From contig CAMKMR010000084.1 of assembly GCA_946413945.1 (NCBI GenBank), positions 1-7,424 of the forward strand: DNA of 7,424 bases, written 5' to 3'. Below are positions 1 through 5,181 of this stretch, one piece after another. The notes under the pieces were generated by a model. The model was given only the letters and a program-made list of their open reading frames with translations, did not search any database and was not told where the DNA came from. This DNA comes from an uncultured Lachnospiraceae bacterium. GTDB taxonomy: Bacteria; Bacillota; Clostridia; Lachnospirales; Lachnospiraceae. The first letter of the stretch is position 1. The number at the start of each line of letters is the position of its first letter. The translations under genes were made by a program, and so were the position numbers.

Positions 1-291
1 TGCGGCTCCGACTGCTGCAGTGAACATAACCGCGGTAGCTATAAGTGCAAACTTCTGACTGCTTAAGTAATCCTTAACGGTCTTGTTGCTCTTTCTGACT
101 ACTATCTCTTCAGCTGCGGCTATTTCCTCGTCGGTTCCGATCCTGTCAATGTTATTTAATGTTTCATCAAGTATATCGTTCAGCACCTGTATTGTATCTG
201 AATCGTTGGCTGCATTAAGGGCATTACGGGCAGCTATGAGTCTGAAATACAAATGCTCAGATTCGCTTGTAAAAATTTCATCTACAGTCAT
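1..291 (-). CDS. Unknown protein, N-terminal 97 residues (3' end outside window), probable membrane anchor
   Basis: The frame from ATG 289-291 stays open to the left edge, giving 97 residues without a stop. Residues 1-80 are hydrophilic and mostly helical in character, starting MTVDEIFTSESEHLYFRLI, rich in Asp, Glu, Asn and Ala, and ending in a basic patch with VVRKSNKTVKDYL. From about residue 81 the sequence turns hydrophobic (FALIATAVMFTAAVGAA) and looks like the beginning of a transmembrane helix, so the visible part would be a cytoplasmic N-terminal domain. AAAGGCGG lies 8 nt before the ATG and supports the start. Only 23 nt separate it from the stop of the 919-residue coiled-coil gene, so the two are very likely co-transcribed and may act together. 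I recognise no family; with the C-terminal part missing, no function can be proposed. Confidence 0.8.
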   Translation of the reverse strand, partial: MTVDEIFTSESEHLYFRLIAARNALNAANDSDTIQVLNDILDETLNNIDRIGTDEEIAAAEEIVVRKSNKTVKDYLSSQKFALIATAVMFTAAVGAA

Positions 292-299
292 TTTGTAAT

Positions 300-307
300 C
301 CGCCTTT
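300..307 (-). promoter_or_regulatory. Ribosome-binding site of the partial left-edge gene
   Basis: AAAGGCGG on the minus strand sits 8 nt before the ATG at 289-291, inside the 23-nt gap after the coiled-coil gene. It is the main evidence that the open frame running off the left edge is a real gene starting here. Confidence 0.7.
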
Positions 308-314
308 CTCTAGC

Positions 315-3074
315 TTAATGTTTTGCCTCTTCTTCCCTGATCCTTACATCTATTTCCCGCATTGAATCTTCAATGTCTTTAATCTTCTTGTTTGCAACCG
401 CTCTTCTGTCATCTACATCCTTGCTGCGGTCCTTAAGTACCTGCATACTTTCTTTCTTTGCTGCGATAACCGATTGATTTTCCTCGATAGTCTCATTGAT
501 AGCTGCCAGATCCTTATCGAACTTTTCCTTTACCTTCTGGTGTTCTTCAATGGTAGCCTTGCTGTTTATCTGAGCTATCTCGAACTGATTCTTAATAGAA
601 TCGAGCTCCTTCTCTGCATTCTCTCTGTCTTCGGTCTTCTGCTTGTAAAGAAGTGCTTTCTTTTTGTTGCCCGAAGCTGCCTTCTCGCGGAATATCGCTT
701 CAATCTCTCCGGCTATCTCAACTGCAGCAAATGCGGTCCTTAAATCATCCTTTAACTTAAGAAGTCTCTTCTTTTCAGTCTGCTCTTTGTATGAATATCT
801 GTTTTCAGACTCCTGAGCCTGTGCCTCGAGATCCTTCTTTTTGCCCTGTGCATTGAACAGTACTGCATTAACCTGATTTTCGACCTGAAGGAACTGGGTA
901 CGCTCTAAATCGTACTGCTTTTCGATCTCGGCCTTTTCCATCATGCACTCATTGATCTCTGCCGCAACCTCAGCTCTTTCCTGGATGAGCTTCTCTTTTT
1001 CAGCCTTAAGCTGGCCGACTGCTACATCCTCGTAATTCCTCAGTTCTTCCGCATGCTTCTTTAACTGCTGATGGCGCTTTTCTTCTTCAAGTCTCTGGAG
1101 CTGCTCTTCTTCACGCCTGCGCTCTTCACGCTGTCTTAATTCGTCACGTCTCTGCTTTTCTGCCAGACGTTCTGCTTCAACGCTCTCTGCTTTTGCAGTA
1201 GCGCTCTTTTCTGCGTCCTTTATAGCGTTTGCAGCGGATGTATCACCCTTTGCCGCTATCGCACGCTCTATCTCATACTGAGCTGCTGCAGCCTTGGCTG
1301 CTGCAATTCTCTCAGCTTCCTTTGACTTAGCCTCTTCTGAAGCACGCTCTGCAGCTGCTGCTTTGGCTGCTGCGATCCTCTGCTCTTCTTCAGCTCTGGC
1401 TGCTTCTGCAGCTTTCTGTGCCTGTGCCTTGGCTGCTGCGATCCTCTCGGCTTCCTTAGCCTCTCTCTCTGCCTCTTCTCTTTCAGCACGCTCTCTTGCT
1501 TCACGTGCCTGAGCTTCTCTTTCAGCGGCCTCTTTAGCTGCTTTCTCTGCAGCTTCCTTTTCGAGTCTTTCTCTTTCGGCTGCTTCCTTAGCTGCCTTCT
1601 CAGCTGCTTCTCTTTCAGCCTTAGCCTTTTCTTCAGCTTCCTTGGCTGCGCGCTCTGCTGCTGCCTTGGCTGCTCTCTCTATAGCCATCCTCTCGGCTGC
1701 TGCCTTTTCCTTAGCTGCCTTTTCTGCGGCTGCTCTTTCTTCGGCTTCTTTTTCTTCCTTGGCTATCCTTGCCGCATCGGCCTTAGCCTTTTCCTCAGCC
1801 TCTTTAGCAAGTCTTATGGACTCTTCCTTAGCCTTTTCTTCAGCTTCCTTGGCTGCACGCTCTATCTCGAGCTTTTCTTTCTCAGCCTTTTCTATCTCTA
1901 ATCTTGCTGCTTCTTCTCTTGCCTTATCCGAAGCTATCTTTCTGGCTGCTTCTACCTTGGCAAGTGTAGCAAGTCTTTCTTCCTCAGCTGCTTTTCTTTC
2001 AGCCTCTTCCTTTGCTTTGCGCTCTTCTTCTGCCTTTCTTTCTTCCTCAGCCTTACGTGCTGCCTCTTCGGCTGCTTTGCGCTCTTCCTCTGCTTTTCTT
2101 AAGCGCTCTTCCTCAGCCTTACGTGCTGCTTCCTCAGCTGCCTTACGCTCTTCCTCTTCTTTTCTTAAGCGCTCTTCTTCTGCCTTGCGGGCTGCTTCCT
2201 CGGCTGCCCTGCGCTCTTCCTCTTCTCTGGCCTTGCGTTCTGCTTCTTCCTTGGCCCTACGCTCTTCTTCTGCCTTGCGGGCTGCTTCTTCAGCTGCTTT
2301 ACGCTCTGCTTCTTCTCTGGCCTTGCGCTCTTCCTCTGCCCTGCGGGCTGCTTCCTCAGCTGCCTTGGCTGCCTCTGCTTCCCTGGCCTTACGCTCCTCT
2401 TCTTCCTTCTGCTTGTTTACTCTTTCAGCCTCAGCTGCCTCGTTGCCTGCCCATGTAATGGTATCCAGCCATGCAACTACGGTGCTGTCCATGCTTTCTG
2501 TCGAATATTTGTTGTTAAAAATTACACGTAACTTTAATACACGTCCGTTCAGCTCCAAATACACATAGTAATTGCAGCACATGGACGACATAACACGTCT
2601 AATAAAACCGCCTGTAATTTTTCCAAAAGAATATTCCTTAAGGGAAAGTTTTGATTTGTTAACACCGCCGCTGACCATGTCATCATAAACTTCCTTGGCA
2701 AGATCATAACCGGTCTTTCCGCTTGTATTGTCATTACCGTTATGAAGCAGCTCTATGGGCTTTTCCTCATCTGCATCGGCAAGCACAAAGTCAGCCTTCT
2801 CGTTTTCGCTCGGAATCCAAGCAAGGAAGTCCCTGCCCTGTCCGTTGGCGCTGACTGACTGAAGATTTACCTTGAAACCGTCAGGGATGATAATACGGTA
2901 TCCGGATCCGAAGACAACGTTCTTGTCCTTAAAGGTAAACTCTGCCACCTCGTTCTCATCCATCATTTCGCCGAGTGAATCCTGGAATGAGTTAAGTGCC
3001 CTTAAGAGATCTCCCAAAGACTTTCCTGATTCCTTACCGTTCTTCTCAGCGGCCTGATTGTCTGCTCTGTCCAT
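315..3074 (-). CDS. Large coiled-coil / single-alpha-helix protein with N-terminal globular domain, function unknown
   Basis: I do not recognise this 919-residue protein. It has no signal peptide, membrane helix or P-loop, so it is probably cytoplasmic. Residues 1-45 are polar. Residues about 46-210 look like a compact alpha/beta domain, with strand-like segments YRIIIPDGFKV (59-69), FLAWIP (83-88) and YYVYLELNGRVLKLRVIF (169-186) and a closing WLDTITW (202-208); this loosely resembles PsbP/Mog1-like domains, but that is a guess. Residues about 211-640 are almost entirely Glu, Lys, Arg and Ala, including 22-residue tandem repeats, as in single alpha helices or TolA-like stalks. Residues about 641-919 contain more Leu, Ile, Val, Gln and Asn and look like conventional coiled coil. 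The ATG at 3074 has GGAGG (3081-3085) 6 nt upstream, a strong start. It has its own promoter, and a further gene starts 23 nt downstream. Possible roles include scaffold, spacer or cytoskeletal-type protein. Confidence 0.9.
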   Translation of the reverse strand: MDRADNQAAEKNGKESGKSLGDLLRALNSFQDSLGEMMDENEVAEFTFKDKNVVFGSGYRIIIPDGFKVNLQSVSANGQGRDFLAWIPSENEKADFVLADADEEKPIELLHNGNDNTSGKTGYDLAKEVYDDMVSGGVNKSKLSLKEYSFGKITGGFIRRVMSSMCCNYYVYLELNGRVLKLRVIFNNKYSTESMDSTVVAWLDTITWAGNEAAEAERVNKQKEEEERKAREAEAAKAAEEAARRAEEERKAREEAERKAAEEAARKAEEERRAKEEAERKAREEEERRAAEEAARKAEEERLRKEEEERKAAEEAARKAEEERLRKAEEERKAAEEAARKAEEERKAEEERKAKEEAERKAAEEERLATLAKVEAARKIASDKAREEAARLEIEKAEKEKLEIERAAKEAEEKAKEESIRLAKEAEEKAKADAARIAKEEKEAEERAAAEKAAKEKAAAERMAIERAAKAAAERAAKEAEEKAKAEREAAEKAAKEAAERERLEKEAAEKAAKEAAEREAQAREARERAEREEAEREAKEAERIAAAKAQAQKAAEAARAEEEQRIAAAKAAAAERASEEAKSKEAERIAAAKAAAAQYEIERAIAAKGDTSAANAIKDAEKSATAKAESVEAERLAEKQRRDELRQREERRREEEQLQRLEEEKRHQQLKKHAEELRNYEDVAVGQLKAEKEKLIQERAEVAAEINECMMEKAEIEKQYDLERTQFLQVENQVNAVLFNAQGKKKDLEAQAQESENRYSYKEQTEKKRLLKLKDDLRTAFAAVEIAGEIEAIFREKAASGNKKKALLYKQKTEDRENAEKELDSIKNQFEIAQINSKATIEEHQKVKEKFDKDLAAINETIEENQSVIAAKKESMQVLKDRSKDVDDRRAVANKKIKDIEDSMREIDVRIREEEAKH
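1281..1610 (-). repeat. Further Ala/Glu/Lys-rich coding repeats (18- and 22/23-residue spacing)
   Basis: Within the same stalk, EAAEKAAKEAAERE occurs at residues 489 and 507 (18-residue, 54-bp spacing). Further on, RIAAAKA occurs at residues 544, 566 and 589 (22- and 23-residue spacing). These are more degenerate than the five-unit block upstream and richer in Ala, but the recurring 22-residue spacing suggests that much of the stalk grew by duplication of one helical unit. Confidence 0.6.
1992..2363 (-). repeat. 22-residue (66-bp) coding tandem repeats, five units
   Basis: Residues 238-361 of the 919-residue protein consist of five units beginning AAEEAAR(R/K)AEEER. Unit lengths are 22, 30, 22, 22 and 28 residues; the longer ones carry insertions of 8 and 6 residues of the same composition. 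Units three (2142-2207) and four (2076-2141) match at about 58 of 66 bases, with only one of the eight differences changing the amino acid. A 22-residue period equals two 11-residue turns, typical of long straight charged helices. Such repeats can gain or lose units by slippage or recombination. Confidence 0.85.
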
Positions 3075-3080
3075 ACTTAA

Positions 3081-3085
3081 CCTCC
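3081..3085 (-). promoter_or_regulatory. Ribosome-binding site of the coiled-coil gene
   Basis: GGAGG on the minus strand, 6 nt before the ATG at 3074, fixes the start of the 919-residue protein. A small inverted repeat (3089-3093 with 3102-3106, GCTGT/ACAGC, 8-nt A-rich loop) lies immediately upstream and leaves the site itself unpaired. Confidence 0.85.
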
Positions 3086-3122
3086 ATAGCTGTTTTTTTG
3101 TACAGCATAAACCCCAATAACA

Positions 3123-3145
3123 GGAGAAAAAGACAATTTTTCCCC
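3123..3145 (-). promoter_or_regulatory. Hairpin at the predicted 5' end of the coiled-coil gene mRNA
   Basis: Read on the minus strand, GGGGAAAAA (3137-3145) can pair with TTTTTCTCC (3123-3131) across a 5-nt loop: 9 pairs including one G-U wobble. It would start about 5 nt after the predicted transcription start. It may stabilise the mRNA 5' end, or act as a weak terminator for readthrough from the CPBP gene. No clean T-run follows the stem, which argues against a normal intrinsic terminator. The CTCC in its 3' arm could also pair with the GGAG of the downstream ribosome-binding site, so a regulatory switch is conceivable but unproven. Confidence 0.45.
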
Positions 3146-3156
3146 TATTCTGTAAT

Positions 3157-3185
3157 ATTATACTCTTAATTTTCTATAAAATCAA
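3157..3185 (-). promoter_or_regulatory. Sigma-A/sigma-70-type promoter of the coiled-coil gene
   Basis: On the minus strand, TTGATT (3180-3185; 4 of 6 matches to TTGACA) and an exact TATAAT (3157-3162) are separated by 17 nt, the ideal spacing, in an AT-rich stretch between the CPBP gene and the 919-residue gene. The -35 box begins only a few bases after the CPBP stop codon. The predicted start of transcription is near 3149-3151, which gives a leader of about 75 nt. This makes the left pair of genes a unit that can be expressed independently of smc-ftsY. Box match and spacing are seen directly; activity is inferred. Confidence 0.75.
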
Positions 3186-3191
3186 CAAAAA

Positions 3192-4139
3192 TCAAGCATT
3201 TTCTTCAATTTTCTTCCTGCCTTCAAGGAAAAACCACAAAACTCCCGTGACCACCGGTACCGCAAATGCCAAAACCATACTGTTTTGAACGCTTTCCGGG
3301 AACAGTGCAAGCACATAATTCATGCCGTTGAATACCGCATGGAACAGCATGGATGCGATGATCGACTTATATTTATATGCAAGATATGCCATAAATACAC
3401 CCAGTATAGCCGCATAAATGCCCTGGACTATATTCAGGTGGAAGATTCCGAAATACAAAGCACTGATAAGTATCGCAATGACCGGTGCCATGTTTTTCTT
3501 CAGGTTCGTTAATATCAGGCCTCTCATAATACACTCTTCGTTTATGGGAGCCATGATAACCGTAAGGATTATAACCTTCCAGTCGCTCTCTTCTATGCCC
3601 AGGTCTGAGATCAGTTTATTGTATTCCTCAATGATTGATGGACTGATCATCTCGACAATTATCAGAACGAAATTTGTAAGATAAAAGAGACATATCGCCG
3701 AAAGTACAATGCCTCCGACGGTCCTTAAGTTAAAAATCCTTTTACATGTCTTCTTTAATTCCTTAAATCCAAATCCCCTGCAGTAAGCAAAACGATACCA
3801 GATCACAGCCACTATCAGTGACACGAGAGTCGCTATAATGGTTAGGCCTATCGAATCGATTGAGCCCATCATGGCATTGTACAGCTCGCTCTCATCCATG
3901 CTGGCACCGCTCTGTTTTGCATCAACAACGGTTTTGAAGGCGCCTGCCATGATAAAGGGTATCATGACAACTACCTGGATGGCTAAAAATGCCAGCATTA
4001 TCAAAAATGTCAGCAATATGGACTTTACCGGATTGGGACCGCCTTCCTTGTACTGTTTGGGTATATATCGCTCTTCCTGTACAGACGGCATCTGTCCTTC
4101 AGGTCCATACTCTGTATTCATATTTTGTGTTTCATTCAT
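3192..4139 (-). CDS. CPBP family intramembrane glutamic/metalloprotease (Abi/Rce1-like)
   Basis: This 315-residue polytopic membrane protein carries the three signature motifs of the CPBP (CAAX protease and bacteriocin-processing, Rce1-like) family: EExxxR as EECIMR (201-206), FxxxH as FGIFH (230-234) and HxxxN as HAVFN (267-271). All proposed catalytic residues are present, so it is probably active. An N-terminal hydrophilic segment of about 38 residues precedes hydrophobic stretches near 39-66, 97-116, 140-163, 188-198, 216-232, 238-254, 260-278 and 287-305. Family members cleave prenylated proteins in eukaryotes; bacterial ones are linked to bacteriocin maturation or self-immunity, but most have no known substrate, and no substrate gene is visible here. 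The ATG at 4139 has AGGAG (4151-4155) 11 nt upstream, slightly long but workable. The gene lies 32 nt after ftsY and ends with TGA just before the promoter of the next gene. Family assignment is firm; biological role is unknown. Confidence 0.93.
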   Translation of the reverse strand: MNETQNMNTEYGPEGQMPSVQEERYIPKQYKEGGPNPVKSILLTFLIMLAFLAIQVVVMIPFIMAGAFKTVVDAKQSGASMDESELYNAMMGSIDSIGLTIIATLVSLIVAVIWYRFAYCRGFGFKELKKTCKRIFNLRTVGGIVLSAICLFYLTNFVLIIVEMISPSIIEEYNKLISDLGIEESDWKVIILTVIMAPINEECIMRGLILTNLKKNMAPVIAILISALYFGIFHLNIVQGIYAAILGVFMAYLAYKYKSIIASMLFHAVFNGMNYVLALFPESVQNSMVLAFAVPVVTGVLWFFLEGRKKIEENA

Positions 4140-4171
4140 TAACCTTAAAACTCCTAAAAAGCTAAAACGTT

Positions 4172-5131
4172 TTATTGCTCTTCTTCGTCAACTTCTTCTG
4201 TTTCTTCCTGTGCGGGCTCCCTGGTACTGAAAAGTGCCTCAACGAATGAATGAGGATCAAACTTCTGCAGATCGTCTATATGCTCGCCCACACCGATGTA
4301 TTTCACAGGAATGCCAAGCTCCTTCTGGATAGCTACGGCTATACCGCCTTTAGCTGTACCGTCAAGCTTGGTAATGATAATACCTGTGATATCAGCAACT
4401 TCACTAAACTGCTTAGCCTGTGCCAATGCGTTCTGACCCGTTGTACCGTCAAGTACTACAAGTGTCTCACGATAGCAGTCGGGATATTCCCTGTCAACTA
4501 CCCTGTTGATCTTTTTTAACTCATCCATCAGATTTTTCTTGTTATGGAGACGTCCGGCTGTATCACATAGCAGGATATCCGTTTTTCTGGACTTTGCAGC
4601 CGATACGGCATCAAAAACTACCGCAGCGGGGTCAGAGCCCTCTGACTGCGCTATGATCTCAACGCCTGCCCTGTTTGTCCATTCGGTAAGCTGTTCGATG
4701 GCTGCTGCCCTGAAGGTATCTGCAGCTGCCACAAGTACCTTCTTGCCCATGCCTTTCAGCTGGCCTGCGAGTTTTCCTATGGATGTGGTCTTTCCTACAC
4801 CGTTTACACCGATGACCATAACTACCGACTTACGGTTTTCAAACTCATAAGCATCCTCCGGTACCGACATCTGCTCTTCGATACTGTCGATAAGCAACTG
4901 CCTGCACTCCTCGGGCTTTTTGATCTTGTTTTCCTTAACCTTTTCCTTTAAGTTTTCGACTATCGCCTCGGTAGCGTTTATGCCGAGATCCGCCATAATG
5001 AGCGTCTCTTCAAGCTCCTCGTAAAACTCATCATCTATTGAGGAAAATGCACTGAAAATACTGCTAAGTCCGCTGGCAATGCTCTTTCTGGTCTTGCTTA
5101 ATCCTGAAAATAATCTGCTAAATAAACCCAT
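4172..5131 (-). CDS. ftsY: Signal recognition particle receptor FtsY
   Basis: FtsY is the SRP-type GTPase at the membrane that receives ribosome-SRP complexes and hands nascent membrane proteins to SecYEG. This 319-residue protein has a short amphipathic N-terminus (MGLFSRLFSGL), a helical N domain to about residue 95, and a complete NG GTPase: G1 GVNGVGKTT (108-116), G2 DTFRAAA (138-144), G3 DTAGR (190-194), G4 TKLDG (254-258) and the G5-region GVGE (281-284, approximately). It lacks the long acidic N-terminal A domain of E. coli FtsY, as is usual in Gram-positives. Oddly, an acidic tail follows the normal FDPHSFVEALF ending: about half of the last 16 residues are Glu or Asp. The ATG at 5131 is preceded by AAAAGGGG (5138-5145) at 6-nt spacing, which supports this start. 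The gene lies 50 nt after smc and 32 nt before the CPBP gene, so co-transcription is likely. Confidence 0.98.
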   Translation of the reverse strand: MGLFSRLFSGLSKTRKSIASGLSSIFSAFSSIDDEFYEELEETLIMADLGINATEAIVENLKEKVKENKIKKPEECRQLLIDSIEEQMSVPEDAYEFENRKSVVMVIGVNGVGKTTSIGKLAGQLKGMGKKVLVAAADTFRAAAIEQLTEWTNRAGVEIIAQSEGSDPAAVVFDAVSAAKSRKTDILLCDTAGRLHNKKNLMDELKKINRVVDREYPDCYRETLVVLDGTTGQNALAQAKQFSEVADITGIIITKLDGTAKGGIAVAIQKELGIPVKYIGVGEHIDDLQKFDPHSFVEALFSTREPAQEETEEVDEEEQ

Positions 5132-5181
5132 AATGTACCCCTTTTACATAACTATATCAAAAACTTTTTATAGATCAGCCT

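Noticed and set aside
315..2440. The coiled-coil protein as a second SMC- or Rad50-like ATPase, or a TolA homologue
   Set aside because: It has no Walker A, LSGGE or Walker B motif, so it is not an SMC-type ATPase. It lacks the N-terminal membrane helix of TolA; the resemblance is compositional only.
1642..2568. A 308-codon open frame on the plus strand, antisense to the coiled-coil gene, rich in Ala, Ser and Leu
   Set aside because: It is the mirror of the Glu/Lys/Ala-rich repeats: those codons give Ser, Leu and Ala on the other strand and rarely make stops. The minus-strand gene has the promoter, the ribosome-binding site and a sensible domain layout.
3046..3108. A 20-codon upstream frame on the minus strand overlapping the start of the coiled-coil gene
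   Set aside because: It has only a weak GGGG before its ATG, its product is nondescript, and an overlapping start of this length is expected by chance.
4163..4174. A perfect 12-bp palindrome TAAAACGTTTTA covering the ftsY stop codon
   Set aside because: It has no loop, lies in AT-rich sequence, has no second copy that I found, and no promoter next to it; chance is the simplest explanation.
5152..5173. An AT-rich inverted repeat (CTATA/TATAG) between smc and ftsY that could be a terminator or an ftsY promoter
   Set aside because: The stem is short and almost pure A-T with a poorly matched centre and no T-run after it, and no -35/-10 pair with workable spacing fits before the ftsY start.
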